From the NCBI GenBank assembly GCA_002364755.1, contig DEZI01000025.1:114986-178985 (forward strand): DNA of 64,000 nt, given 5' to 3'. Both the position numbers and the translations under genes were made by a program. The notes under the pieces are model-generated. The model ran no database searches. It was given only the letters and a program-made list of their open reading frames with translations, and was not told where the DNA came from. Of the stretch, positions 18,779-28,082 are shown in pieces. Source of the DNA: Stenotrophomonas maltophilia. GTDB lineage: Bacteria; Pseudomonadota; Gammaproteobacteria; Xanthomonadales; Xanthomonadaceae. Within the stretch, counting starts at the first letter, position 1; each line of letters starts with the position of its first letter.

Positions 18779-21700
18779 AGAGCAAGCATTTCGCTGTTTT
18801 CGGACTTCGTAACGAGGCGCTGGATGCCGTTGCTGACCTGCAGCATCACTTCGACCAGGCGCTGGTCGCCGCCGCCCTGGTTGCCCCAGCCGCCCGTCTG
18901 GACCCCGCCATTTGAGCCAGCACCGGCACCTGGCGTAGTCGCGGTGCCGCCTGGTGCCGGCACGTCGCGATCGACCAGGGCACGAACCATTTCCTGGGCA
19001 ATGCGGGACGGTAGGTCGTAGAGGATGTCGGCCAGGTCGGCGATATCGGTCTGCTGGCTCTGCAGGTAACGGCTCAGTTCGTCCGTGGTCAGGCCAAGGT
19101 CGGCCGCCAGCTCCTGAGCGGTCATGCCGGTCACGTTGCGCAGGATCTCCAGCGGATCGCCACCCTTGGCCCCGGCCAGGTCTGCCACGCCCTGAGCGAT
19201 GCGCTGAGCACGCTCCAGGCGTGCGGCCGCCTCCTGCTGAGCCTGAAGGGCCTCGCGCTTCTCGTAGAGCTGCTGCAGGGACGCATTGCTGCCATCCGCA
19301 CCCAAGCGCTTGGCCAGCTCCATCACGGCGGCGTAGTCGGCCTGGTAGCCCGCACCGCTGGCGTTGAGCTGGCGGCTCACCTCAAGGAACTGCTGCGCAT
19401 AGGTCGCGAAGCTGTCCAGGTTTCCAGCGGCAGCGGCGCTCTCCATCAGATCGGACGCCGTGGCACGCTTCTGCGCGTCGGTATCCGGCGACAGGGTGTC
19501 GCTCAGCTTCAGCGAGTTGATGAAGTCGGCGATCTTGCTGCTTGCACCATCGGCCGAGCCGCCGAGACGCTCGATCTGATCGTTGATGCGGTTCAGTGCC
19601 AGGTCGACCAGCTCGGATTCCAGCGATCGCGCGAGAGCGTCGGCCTTCAGCTGAGCGGCCTGGCGCACGGTGGCAAGGTCCTGCTCGCGCGCGGAGAGGC
19701 CGTTCAGTGCCTTCGCCTGGTCCTGCAGGGTGCGGATGCGCTCCCGCTCTTCCTGGCGAACCGCCAGCAGGGACTTGGCGAAGCCGCTGAAGCCGTCCGT
19801 GGAGATCTCCTGCTGGGCGGACGCCACCACGCTGCCATAGGAAGACGCTGCCGTGGCCACCGCCTTGACCTGTTCCTCCATGGTGGAACCGGCAGCCTTG
19901 GCCATGCTCTGGAACATGCTGGTGGTCCGCTTGACCAGGTCAACCTCTTCCGAGTTGAGTGCGCGGCCCAGATCCCCAGCATTGCCGGTCATCAGCTCGA
20001 TCGCGGCGGCGAGGCTGTACATCACGTCGCTGGCCTCGAACCCCTTGCCAAGGAACTGATCAAAGCCCAGCATCGCGACGCCGCGCCCCATCAGATTGGA
20101 CACAGCGCCAGAGATCAGCTGCTCCAGCTGGGCCTGGGCCTTTTCCGGATCTGCGTCGAGCTGGACCTTGCCCAGGTCGACACGAACGCTTTTCAGCTGG
20201 GTGCTGATGTCGACGCCGAGCTGGTTGGCCAGGCCCACGACGCCAGCGCGGGCGCTGTTGAGTGCGGAGCCGAAGGCATCCGTCACCGAGCTGTCGATCT
20301 GCCCGTACTCGGTCCACTTCTTGTCGCTGCGGAACAGACCACCCTTGGCCTTGATGTCGGCGTAGGTCTGGCCGGCCAGCCCGTCGAAGCCATAGGAGCC
20401 GACAATGCCCTGGCCCTGGATCTGAGGCTTCTTCCGACCGAACAGCGCGGAGTGGATCGAGGAACCCGACAGGATGGACGCTGCCTTGGCGTTGAGGCCC
20501 AGTTTGCGCGCCATATCGTCCACATGGCCCACCGCGCCCAGGGTGGCCACCTTGCCCGCCCAGCTCTCGCCATTCTTGATGTCCCAGCCCTGATCGAACA
20601 GCTCAGCGTTCTTCATCATGGCGGCGACGACCCAGCCGATGATCGGCACGGCCATCGACGCCGTGGACGCCGCGCCGGCACCGCCGGCAGCGGAGCCGCT
20701 GCCGATGAAGCCGCCGACGTTGTTACCGAAGCCCATCATCGAGCCAGCGCTTGCGGCCGAGTTCATCCAGCCATTGCCAGCTGCCATGGCGTTGGTGCCG
20801 GTCATGTTCTTGCCGCCGCCGATCAGCCTGGCCAGGCTAGACATCCACCCCTGACCGCTGCCACCGCTGTTGCCGTTGCCACCGAAGAAGCCGCCGAGCT
20901 GGCTCAGCCAGTTGCCCCCGGAAGCGCCGGTTGAAGCGCCAGAGAAGGCTCCTGTAATCGCGTTTGTGAGCGCTTCCTGGAACGGGCGCACCAGGTTCTG
21001 CTCCAGCATCGTGCGCATGATGTCGCGCCACCCACGCTTGAAGATGTCCTTCAGGCGGTCAAAGAAGCTCTCGGACTCATCCAGGCTGTTGCTGAAGGTG
21101 TCAGCGAGGAGGTCGGCAACATCGGCAACACCCCGCGTGCCGACGTTGGCCCACTCTTCGAGGTTGGCCGTCTGCTGCTCCACCTGGATGGACACGTCTG
21201 CCCATGCCCGCGCCTGCGCTAGGAGCCGCTTGGTCATGTCGGCGCTGATGCCGGCACCAGCTTCGTTGGCCTCGTTGATGGCCCGGCGCATGTCCTGCTC
21301 GTTCTGCAGCTGGCGGCTATAGCGCTCGCGCTCAGTGCCGGCAACCTGCAGGAGGCGGATCTCACCGCTCAGCGTGTCCAGGAGCGCCTGGGGCGCAGCC
21401 TGCTGCGTCCGCAGCTCGGCCTTGCGCTTCTGCTCGATGCGCTCGGCCTCTGCGGCCAGGGCGTTGTACGCGGCCTGGGTGATGTTGTGCTTCCTCAGTT
21501 CGGCGTCCAGCTCAGACACGCGTTGGGTCCGCTGGGTTTCTGCCACGGCCAACGGCCCGGCCACCTCTGCGGCGGCACGCGCTGCCTCGGCCGTGTAGCG
21601 CCGCTGGGATTCCAGCTGCTGGTCGCGCAGTCGCTTGGCCTCATCCCCGGTGCGCTTTGCTTCGGCCTCGGCCTTGGACACCGCCTGGGTAGCCTTCGCC

Positions 21701-23772
21701 TGCTTGTCCAGGGACAAGGTCAGCTCGATGATCTGTTCATTCTTGGCACGGCGCGCCTGGTAATCATCACTGGTCGGGTCCAGCCCTTGAGCCGCCGCGT
21801 TCTTGATGAATTCCGCCCGCATGCGAGCGGCCTTGCCTTGGCTCGCCTCAATGAGCTGCAGCTGCAGCGCGCCAATCTGCTTGTCCAGGCCCTCATCAAT
21901 GGTGGCCAGGGCACTCTTGATCGCCGCGGCTGACGCGGTCGCGGCCGCGCCGGCCTGGTCGAAGCCCTTGCCGGCCAAGCGGGCAGCAGCATCCACGCCG
22001 AACAGCTTCTGGATCAGCGGCTGATACAGGTCCATATTCTGCTGCATGGTCAGGCCCTGATTGGCCTGGCGTCGCACCAGCTCTTCCACCGACTTACTCT
22101 GCGCATCAGTGGCGTCGGTGACCCCGGCCGCCTGCAGGATGTAGCTGGTTGATTTGCCAATCACATCGTCGTAGCGGCTCGTCAGCTGCTGCAGGCGCAG
22201 CTCGGCCGATTTGATCGCATCGGCCGCACTGGTCATCTGCTTGTCAAAGCCATACGGCAGCGCCCGGTCGCGTGCCTGGAAAGACCGAGCCGAGTTGGAC
22301 AGCTCCTCGTAGCGGTCGCGCAGCTTTCCGATCTCCTTCTCGGCTGCCTTGATCGTGTCAAGGGAGCCAGACAGCTCGGCAAACGACGTGTTGGCTGTTT
22401 GCTCATTGAAGCCTTCGAGCGTCTTGATCGACGACTGGAAGCCAGCGGTGACGGTTTTGGATAGCTCTTTTGCCTCCTGCTCGCTATTGCGTGCCCACAT
22501 CACAAACAACGTCAACGCTGTAACTGCCAGGCCCACGGGGCCGCCGAATGCGCTCATCGCCATATTGAGGCCGCGCATGGCGGCCGCCTTCGCCGTCAGG
22601 GCGATGGAGGACGCCTGCGTGGCGGCAGCGGTGCGTGCCTGGGCGCTAGCCAGCGCGGCCTCGGCTGCAGCAAGCCCACCCGCCGAACCCATGCCAGCGC
22701 GAGCCAGTGAAATTTGCGCGGCCGCCTGTCGCTCAGCTGCCAGCGATGCCGCCAGCTCCTGTCGGGCCAGTTCCCGGCTCGCGGCGGCGGAGGCGACCTT
22801 CGATGCAGTGGCTGCGATCAGACCTGCGACCAGGCGACCACCGAACGCGACTGCCAGCACGCCGGCAACCCGATCGATCTGCTCCATGTTCTTGGCGAGG
22901 AACGCGATGCTCTCAGCCAGGCCGCTGCCGGCACCCAGTTCCTGGGAAGCCTCGCCGACGTATTTGGTGACGCTGTTGCGGAGCTGCACCATGGCCCGCT
23001 CGACCGTCAACGGCATCTGGTTGAACTCGGCCTGGATTGTGGCGGACTGGCTCTCCAAGGCCTTGATCAGCTTGTCAACGCTGACTTGCCCATCGTTGAC
23101 CTGCTTACGCAGCTCTCCCATGCCGACACCCATACCATCGGCCAGCGCCTGGGCGAGCCTCGGCGAGTTTTCGATGACAGAGTTGAACTCTTCCGCGCGC
23201 AGCACGCCGCCAGCAAGTGCCTGGGTAAGCTGGGTGATCGTGTTGGAAGCGGCCACCGCGCTCGCGCCGGAGACGGTGAACGTCTGGTTGATCGTCTCGG
23301 CCAATGCGATCTGTCGCTGCTGGCTGACTCCGTACTCTGCCGTGGACTGCGCCAGGCGGGCGTACAGCGTGGTCGTGGTCTCCATCAGCGTGGAGGTCCG
23401 CTGGGAGATGGCAAACACCTCCGCCGAGGCGGTTGCGTATGATTTTTGATCGGCCGTGGCCAGCTTCAGCCGACCTGAGATGTTGGCGTACTGGTCCGAC
23501 ATCGACACCAGCGCCGTGACGGACTGGGATGCCAGGTAGCCGACTGCTGCCGTGCGCGCAGCATTGAGCGCCGAGGTCATTGCGCCGACCTTGCCCGCTG
23601 CAGTCCCGGATGCGGCTCCCATGCTGGCGATACCCGCACCGCCACGCTGAGCCTGCTGGCCGGTCGCTTGGGCGGTGTCGCCCAGGCGCTTCACCTCTGC
23701 ACTGGAGGTGCGGACGGTTGGCAGCAGCTGGCTATTGTCGGCAGTGAGCCGAAGGGTGACGGTGGGGTTCAC
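18775..23772 (-). CDS. Tail tape measure protein
   Basis: 1665 residues from a GTG at 23772; the frame is open further but overlaps the chaperone gene. The N-terminus (NPTVTLRLTADNSQLLP) and residues about 75-260 (TMETTTTLYARLAQ-like helices, GGVLRAEEFNSVIENSPRLAQAL) match the tape-measure N-terminal domain. Hydrophobic segments near residues 330-480 and long helices follow. At about 1.5 Angstrom per residue the tail would be near 250 nm, far longer than the tail of Mu. It sets tail length and is probably ejected with the DNA. Its ATGA is shared with the tail-tip gene. Confidence 0.9.
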   Translation of the reverse strand: MNPTVTLRLTADNSQLLPTVRTSSAEVKRLGDTAQATGQQAQRGGAGIASMGAASGTAAGKVGAMTSALNAARTAAVGYLASQSVTALVSMSDQYANISGRLKLATADQKSYATASAEVFAISQRTSTLMETTTTLYARLAQSTAEYGVSQQRQIALAETINQTFTVSGASAVAASNTITQLTQALAGGVLRAEEFNSVIENSPRLAQALADGMGVGMGELRKQVNDGQVSVDKLIKALESQSATIQAEFNQMPLTVERAMVQLRNSVTKYVGEASQELGAGSGLAESIAFLAKNMEQIDRVAGVLAVAFGGRLVAGLIAATASKVASAAASRELARQELAASLAAERQAAAQISLARAGMGSAGGLAAAEAALASAQARTAAATQASSIALTAKAAAMRGLNMAMSAFGGPVGLAVTALTLFVMWARNSEQEAKELSKTVTAGFQSSIKTLEGFNEQTANTSFAELSGSLDTIKAAEKEIGKLRDRYEELSNSARSFQARDRALPYGFDKQMTSAADAIKSAELRLQQLTSRYDDVIGKSTSYILQAAGVTDATDAQSKSVEELVRRQANQGLTMQQNMDLYQPLIQKLFGVDAAARLAGKGFDQAGAAATASAAAIKSALATIDEGLDKQIGALQLQLIEASQGKAARMRAEFIKNAAAQGLDPTSDDYQARRAKNEQIIELTLSLDKQAKATQAVSKAEAEAKRTGDEAKRLRDQQLESQRRYTAEAARAAAEVAGPLAVAETQRTQRVSELDAELRKHNITQAAYNALAAEAERIEQKRKAELRTQQAAPQALLDTLSGEIRLLQVAGTERERYSRQLQNEQDMRRAINEANEAGAGISADMTKRLLAQARAWADVSIQVEQQTANLEEWANVGTRGVADVADLLADTFSNSLDESESFFDRLKDIFKRGWRDIMRTMLEQNLVRPFQEALTNAITGAFSGASTGASGGNWLSQLGGFFGGNGNSGGSGQGWMSSLARLIGGGKNMTGTNAMAAGNGWMNSAASAGSMMGFGNNVGGFIGSGSAAGGAGAASTASMAVPIIGWVVAAMMKNAELFDQGWDIKNGESWAGKVATLGAVGHVDDMARKLGLNAKAASILSGSSIHSALFGRKKPQIQGQGIVGSYGFDGLAGQTYADIKAKGGLFRSDKKWTEYGQIDSSVTDAFGSALNSARAGVVGLANQLGVDISTQLKSVRVDLGKVQLDADPEKAQAQLEQLISGAVSNLMGRGVAMLGFDQFLGKGFEASDVMYSLAAAIELMTGNAGDLGRALNSEEVDLVKRTTSMFQSMAKAAGSTMEEQVKAVATAASSYGSVVASAQQEISTDGFSGFAKSLLAVRQEERERIRTLQDQAKALNGLSAREQDLATVRQAAQLKADALARSLESELVDLALNRINDQIERLGGSADGASSKIADFINSLKLSDTLSPDTDAQKRATASDLMESAAAAGNLDSFATYAQQFLEVSRQLNASGAGYQADYAAVMELAKRLGADGSNASLQQLYEKREALQAQQEAAARLERAQRIAQGVADLAGAKGGDPLEILRNVTGMTAQELAADLGLTTDELSRYLQSQQTDIADLADILYDLPSRIAQEMVRALVDRDVPAPGGTATTPGAGAGSNGGVQTGGWGNQGGGDQRLVEVMLQVSNGIQRLVTKSENSEMLAL

Positions 23773-23780
23773 TGGGGCAC

Positions 23781-24478
23781 CTATGCGGCTTCGGAGCGGG
23801 CGTCTCTCGTTGCCTGGATCAGGACGTCGACGCGGTAGAGCAAATCGGGGAGTGCGGCACGGCGTATTCCCAGCAGGCAGGTTGCTGCGCGGATCTCGGT
23901 CGCCTCGATCCCGTCGTAGACCGGCGCATGGAACCCCGTAATCCATCGAGGTCGGCAGCGCCTGAAGACTTGGACCGCATCCCAGTTCTCTTCCAGGACG
24001 GTGACTACTTCATCTGCTTCGGCCGAGTTGCCGCCGTCACGCAGGAAGTCCGTCGCACTGACGGCCTCATCGGGTTCATGGCTCCGATGAGAGCCGCCAG
24101 TGCGGGGACCCTTCCCAATCAGCGCCCGCGCGACGTCTTCGAGTTTTTTACGCGGGCTTCCACGAACTGCGCGAAGTAGGACTGGACGATGGCCGGCTGC
24201 AGGAACGTCGACCAGGTGCCCTCATAGACCTGGTCCAGTGCCTCTTCACCCACGAGGGGGGTGCCATCGGCATCGCCGAGGCCGGTCACCGACTGCAGGA
24301 TTTCTTTGAGGTACTCGGCGTCGCCGGTCTCCTGCTCCTGCAGCTCCTTCAGGCGCTGCTTGGAAAGGATCTTGACCTGACAGTCGATCGTGCCTTCGTT
24401 GAAGACAGTGGGCTTGTCGGTCGGAATGCTCAGGCGTACCTGCATTGCAACCGTGTCGGATTTCGAGAGACGCAGCAT
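23781..24478 (-). CDS. Tail assembly chaperone, -1 frameshift fusion product
   Basis: Ribosomes starting at 24478 can slip -1 at A AAA AAC (24149-24143), which is exactly in phase (GTA AAA AAC). After the slip the frame stays open for 120 codons to a TAG at 23781-23783. That extension has no start codon of its own and contains EENWDAVQVFRRC and LLGI, the pattern of DUF1799-type tail proteins. The long product would be about 232 residues. This is the classical G/G-T arrangement directly before a tape measure gene. Confidence 0.85.
24119..24478 (-). CDS. Tail assembly chaperone, unshifted form
   Basis: 119 residues starting MLRLSKSDTVAMQVRLS and ending with a basic tail after the slippery site. 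It is the first gene of the third late block; the late promoter motif lies 80 bp upstream. An acidic middle with ELQEQETGDAEYLKEIL is typical of the G chaperones that hold the tape measure during tail assembly. The ATG at 24478 was preferred over an open frame extending 30 codons upstream through the promoter motif. Confidence 0.8.
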   Translation of the reverse strand: MLRLSKSDTVAMQVRLSIPTDKPTVFNEGTIDCQVKILSKQRLKELQEQETGDAEYLKEILQSVTGLGDADGTPLVGEEALDQVYEGTWSTFLQPAIVQSYFAQFVEARVKNSKTSRGR

Positions 24479-24557
24479 TGTTTGAATCCTTGGGAAGTGG
24501 TGTTCAAAGCCCGTTTGAACGGGACAAGACCACTTTGCCCATGGACGCTGCCCAGTC

Positions 24558-24579
24558 GGGACTAACAAGCGTCATTGAA
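24558..24579 (-). promoter_or_regulatory. Late promoter/activator motif, copy 1 (tail block)
   Basis: On the minus strand it reads TTCAATGACG followed by CTTGTTAGTCCC. It is one of three copies in the prophage that agree at 19 of 22 positions. It lies between the tail-tube terminator and the chaperone start codon and includes the dyad GAC-N8-GTC. Confidence 0.65.
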
Positions 24580-24582
24580 AAA

Positions 24583-24610
24583 AAAAGCCCCGCACTTGGC
24601 GGGGCTTGTT
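24583..24610 (-). terminator. Terminator after the tail tube gene
   Basis: AAGCCCCGC, ACTT-type loop, GCGGGGCTT, adjoining a run of nine A on the plus strand (U run for the minus-strand transcript). It ends the second late block immediately before the third late promoter motif. Confidence 0.75.
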
Positions 24611-24628
24611 GGGTGGGAGTGTAGCGGC

Positions 24629-25606
24629 TTACGGCGTGGCGTCGCCGAACTCGATGTAGAACTCGTCGCCACCGGCATCGTTGGCCACGCAGGGGCCGGA
24701 CATCTCCCAGCCGTAGTCGCCATCGATGTCCGTCTCGTTCACCGTCTCGATCTGGCCGCGAATGCCCAGCTCGCTGTACAGCTTGGACTTCTCGGTCAGG
24801 CGCAGCGCCACCTGGATGATCGTGGCGTCGTCACGAACCTGCCACGGGTTGAAGTCCGCCAAGGCCGTCTTGGCGATGCGCGCCGTCCAGGTGGGCGCGC
24901 GATCGGTGATGCCGGTTTCCTTGTGGGAGGTGTACTCCTTCGGCGTGATGGTGTTGGCCACGTCCACCGAAAGCGACTTGGCCCAGCACACCAGGCCGGC
25001 ACCGCCAGGCACCTTGATCGTGGTGACAGTGTTGTCCGCCCTGGCCACGGTCGGCACGGTGGTCGGCAGCGCGATCTCCGGCAGGGCATCCTCGCCGATG
25101 GTCTCGTAGTCGCCCTGGATGCGGACGTTGCCCTTGAAGCGATCGCCGACCGCGAGGATCAGGCTGGTGACGTTGTGTCGCGCCGCGCTGACGTTCTTGA
25201 CGGTACCGGCATGCCAGAACTTGGCGTCGCTGAGGGCGACGTTGGAGCTGATCGGGTTGAAGCGGGTTGTCTTCGCGGCGGCGTCTTTGACGACAGTCAT
25301 GCCAGCCGGGAGCAGCAGGATGCCGCAGTCCGCATCGCTTTCGTCGGCTGCACCCGGCGCGCTCGGCGGGTAAAGCTCGAACTCACCTTCGATAAAGGCG
25401 CGCTTTGCGCCGACTGCGAACGGCTGACCAGTAAGGAATGGACGGTCGATGGGACGCTCGATCTTGTCGAACTCCGTCCCGCTGGTGCCGTTGAAGAGCA
25501 GCACGCCATTGCTCGCGGCGGTGGGCACGACCGGCACGCTGGCACTGGCGCGCAGAGCGAGCGCCAGGCCGCGTCGTTTGAAAGATTCCAGGTTGGGCTG
25601 GGCCAC
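24629..25606 (-). CDS. Major tail tube protein
   Basis: 325 residues from a GTG at 25606 that is preceded by AAGGAG. The first segment (MAQPNLESFKRRGLALALRA) and the beta-rich remainder correspond by position and size to the major tail protein of B3/D3112-like phages. No sheath gene accompanies it, so the tail is non-contractile. It lies after the tail terminator gene and before the chaperones. Confidence 0.75.
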   Translation of the reverse strand: MAQPNLESFKRRGLALALRASASVPVVPTAASNGVLLFNGTSGTEFDKIERPIDRPFLTGQPFAVGAKRAFIEGEFELYPPSAPGAADESDADCGILLLPAGMTVVKDAAAKTTRFNPISSNVALSDAKFWHAGTVKNVSAARHNVTSLILAVGDRFKGNVRIQGDYETIGEDALPEIALPTTVPTVARADNTVTTIKVPGGAGLVCWAKSLSVDVANTITPKEYTSHKETGITDRAPTWTARIAKTALADFNPWQVRDDATIIQVALRLTEKSKLYSELGIRGQIETVNETDIDGDYGWEMSGPCVANDAGGDEFYIEFGDATP

Positions 25607-25609
25607 GGT

Positions 25610-25768
25610 TCACTCCTTGGTGGGTTGCGGGTTCTGGCGCGGCGGACGCGCCGGCTTGACGGGGGCTGCGGCTGGCGAATGCTTGGCGGGAGCCTCGGTC
25701 TCGTTGACCAGGCGGCCGTCGATGACGCGCCAGGCACCACCAGCGGTGGGGGTGGGTTTGTGGGTCAT
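25610..25768 (-). CDS. Small Pro/Ala-rich phage protein, 52 residues
   Basis: Translates to a 52-residue protein starting MTHKPTPTAGGAWRVIDGR and ending QNPQPTKE. Its start overlaps the end of the gp37-like gene by 4 bp, and its last codons contain the AAGGAG ribosome site of the tail tube gene. The tight packing supports a real gene. It occupies the position of the small Mu gene between gp37 and the tail proteins. Function unknown. Confidence 0.55.
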   Translation of the reverse strand: MTHKPTPTAGGAWRVIDGRLVNETEAPAKHSPAAAPVKPARPPRQNPQPTKE

Positions 25769-26217
25769 GGCGATACCTTCTGTTGCATGCGGTAGGACGT
25801 GCCGAATACCTGCTGGGTGGTGAGGAAGCCGGCGTCGAACCGCTCATCCCGTCCGGCCTGGAACGTCAGCCCCTCAAACTCATCAACCGGCGTCCAGCCC
25901 AGCAGGGCCGCTCGCACTGCCGGCACCACCGCTTGATCCATCTGGTCGCGGGCGCCGGTACCGGCCGCTTGACCGGAGTAGTTGCGGACCATGAGGACAA
26001 CGCGCAGCGTGACGTCGACGTCCTGGACGTAGAGCGGCCCGGTGTACTTGGGCTTACGCCCCAGTTCGGCCGAAGTAACGAAAGCGACGCAGTCCAGCGT
26101 GGGCTTCTGCTCCAGGGCCGTCTGCAGGTCAGCCGCAGAGCCGACATCCAGCAGCACGGGTGCCCGAGCGCGGAGCCGCTCGATCACGTTGATGACGGGG
26201 TACGGCCCGACTGTCAC
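25765..26217 (-). CDS. Tail terminator protein, Mu gp37-like
   Basis: 150 residues. VIERLRARAPVLLDVGSAADLQTAL and the following beta strands (VDVTLRVVLMVRNYSGQ) match the gp37/DUF1834 family, which caps the tail and joins it to the head. The GTG start overlaps the stop of the preceding gp36-like gene (GTGA), showing coupling. Confidence 0.8.
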   Translation of the reverse strand: MTVGPYPVINVIERLRARAPVLLDVGSAADLQTALEQKPTLDCVAFVTSAELGRKPKYTGPLYVQDVDVTLRVVLMVRNYSGQAAGTGARDQMDQAVVPAVRAALLGWTPVDEFEGLTFQAGRDERFDAGFLTTQQVFGTSYRMQQKVSP

Positions 26218-26720
26218 GGGCGGCGATCCCGACCGAACACTTTGTTGCCAGGGTGGAAGATGAAGTCGCCCATGCTGGCAGTTCCGGTGGTGGGGTCGTT
26301 CGCCCCCAGGTGGAACTTGCTCTCGGAGATGAGCTGCAGGAACCGCAGGGCGTCCCGGTAGTCGCGGGCGATGGGGTCGCTTCGCTCATCGGAAATGCGG
26401 TCGCCGTGGAGCTGGTAACGGGTGATGGCCCGCGCCCAGGTGGACAGCATCGGATTGGATTCCACCAGGGGAAGCGGATAGCGCTTTGACAGATAGCCGT
26501 CCATGACCGCGCTCGCCTGGGTGACCGCTTCCTGGATGCGTGCCGCTGCCGCATCGGCCCGGACGATCTCAGCGGGCGCATATGCGCTACGGTCACCCCC
26601 ACGCAGGGTGGCGTCCATCAGCTCGGCTGCGACGGGGCGCTGCCCCTTGTCGGTGGCCACCTGTGCCAGTTCGAGCGCACCGGGGAGTTCGGCCAGCTGC
26701 GTGAGGGTGACGTAGCTCAT
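26214..26720 (-). CDS. Head-tail connector protein, Mu gp36-like (DUF1320)
   Basis: 168 residues. MSYVTLTQLAEL at the N-terminus, AAARIQEAVTQASAVMDGYLSKRYPLPL in the middle and ARDYRDALRFLQLI near the end are the typical DUF1320 pattern: helical, with a YLxxRYPLPL core. It probably forms part of the head-tail joining ring. Confidence 0.85.
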   Translation of the reverse strand: MSYVTLTQLAELPGALELAQVATDKGQRPVAAELMDATLRGGDRSAYAPAEIVRADAAAARIQEAVTQASAVMDGYLSKRYPLPLVESNPMLSTWARAITRYQLHGDRISDERSDPIARDYRDALRFLQLISESKFHLGANDPTTGTASMGDFIFHPGNKVFGRDRRP

Positions 26721-26723
26721 CGA

Positions 26724-27089
26724 TCAGCTCTCCGGGACCAGGTGCGCTTCGATCTGGCCGACGCGATCCGCCGGGGCCAAGGCGGCCCATGCTGCGTCAT
26801 CCAGCCCGGCCGCTTCCTTGGCCTTCCCTTCGGCTTCGGTCCAGGAGGCCTTGCCTGCGGCGTTCTTGGTCGCGGCCTTCTGGCGTGCGATCGCCAGCTC
26901 ATCGGAGGTCTTGTCCTGTTTGGCCGCCACGTCCTGGACGATCAGCTCGGGATCGCCCTTGATGGCTTCCAGCTGGCCCTTCTTCAGGTCGGACACGTCG
27001 ATGATTTCGCCCTGACGGGTGAAATGCCTACCGGCGCGCCACCGACCCCGTTCCTGGCGCGACTTCACGTTGATTTGTTCGTTGGCCAC
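26724..27089 (-). CDS. Mu-like gp35/HI1506-type protein
   Basis: 121 residues from a GTG. The N-terminal domain (RGRWRAGRHFTRQGEIIDVSDL, KKGQLEAIKGDPELIV) is that of FluMu HI1506-type proteins. The C-terminus (AWAALAPADRVGQIEAHL) is a small helical domain. It is placed as in Mu, directly after the major capsid gene. Confidence 0.75.
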   Translation of the reverse strand: MANEQINVKSRQERGRWRAGRHFTRQGEIIDVSDLKKGQLEAIKGDPELIVQDVAAKQDKTSDELAIARQKAATKNAAGKASWTEAEGKAKEAAGLDDAAWAALAPADRVGQIEAHLVPES

Positions 27090-27117
27090 TGGCCACTCCT
27101 ATTTGGTGGTGAGCGAG

Positions 27118-27141
27118 AGGCCGGTGCCCGAAAGCACCGGC
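27118..27141 (-). terminator. Hairpin between the capsid and gp35-like genes
   Basis: GGCCGGTGC, CCGAAA loop, GCACCGGCC. A 9-bp stem just after the capsid stop codon, without a clear U run. It may only attenuate transcription to lower expression of the downstream genes relative to the capsid. Confidence 0.5.
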
Positions 27142-27154
27142 CGGGGCTGTGGCG

Positions 27155-28054
27155 TTACAGCAGCCAGGGCGAGTCTTCGACCTTGACCAGGCCCTTGAGG
27201 ACGTTTTCTGCGCCGCTGGCCAAGGTCGATGCACTGACCAGCTTGTCGGCCTTGAACTTCATGCCCGGCGTGACCACCAGCAGGCTGGGCTTGATGCCCA
27301 GCGGTCGGCCGTGGTCGCCCTTGCGCTCAGCCATGGCGGTGTAGGCCGCGACCAGGTTCTCTTCGTTCAGTTCCTTGCGGCTGCCGTAGGCGAGCTGCCA
27401 GAAGCCGAAGCCGACGTTACGGCGGCAGTCGACGCCGTAGACGTACTCGGCGCGGTCAAACACGTTGTCGTCCGTCTCGCTGGTCTTGGCAACGAAGTTG
27501 GGGGCCTTGCGCTCCTGCAGGATGATCGGCTTCAGCACACGGCTGGTGTCCAGCAGATACCAGGCCTGGCCGTTGCCGCCGTTGTTGTCCCAGTTGCTCT
27601 GGGTGGTGGTCTTGCCGTCCTCGCCCAGTACCGGATGGTCGGTGTCGAAGAAGTTCTGGCCGTCGTAGCACAGCGCCACGTTGCCGTTGCGCAGCAGGCT
27701 GAAGACCAGCTCATCCGGGTGAGCTGCAACCGACCGCCCCATCTCCTGCATCATCGGGGTGTAGATGCCGAACTGATCGTCCTCGATCTTGTCGCGCGGC
27801 ACGCCAACGGTACTTTCGTATTTCTTGTTCTTGATCGTGTAGCCGTGCGTCTCGATGCCGTTGACGACGCGGTCGCCGATCCACTCGCGCACGCTGGGGA
27901 ATGCGCCCAGCCAGCCGTACTCTTCGGAGCCGGTCGTGGACGGCACCGGGGTGGCGATGCTGAGGTGCTGCGAGGGAGCCTGGCCCAGGCCCTGGCGGAA
28001 AGCCGCGTTGAACGCGATGTAAAGCGCGGACAGGTTGGTGCGATTGATGATCAT
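27155..28054 (-). CDS. Major capsid protein, Mu gpT-like
   Basis: 299 residues beginning MIINRTNLSALYIAFNAAFRQGL, the signature start of the Mu-like major head subunit. YGWLGAFPSVREWIGDR, the central MGRSVAAHPDELVF and the FDTDHP motif are also typical. It follows the protease and decoration genes as expected. Confidence 0.92.
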   Translation of the reverse strand: MIINRTNLSALYIAFNAAFRQGLGQAPSQHLSIATPVPSTTGSEEYGWLGAFPSVREWIGDRVVNGIETHGYTIKNKKYESTVGVPRDKIEDDQFGIYTPMMQEMGRSVAAHPDELVFSLLRNGNVALCYDGQNFFDTDHPVLGEDGKTTTQSNWDNNGGNGQAWYLLDTSRVLKPIILQERKAPNFVAKTSETDDNVFDRAEYVYGVDCRRNVGFGFWQLAYGSRKELNEENLVAAYTAMAERKGDHGRPLGIKPSLLVVTPGMKFKADKLVSASTLASGAENVLKGLVKVEDSPWLL

Positions 28055-28082
28055 GCGAAGGGTTTCCGAGAAAGAGAGGGAA

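Noticed and set aside
27118..27141. Hairpin after the capsid gene as a full terminator
   Set aside because: It lacks a U run, and the downstream genes up to the tail tube have no other promoter motif, so transcription must continue past it.
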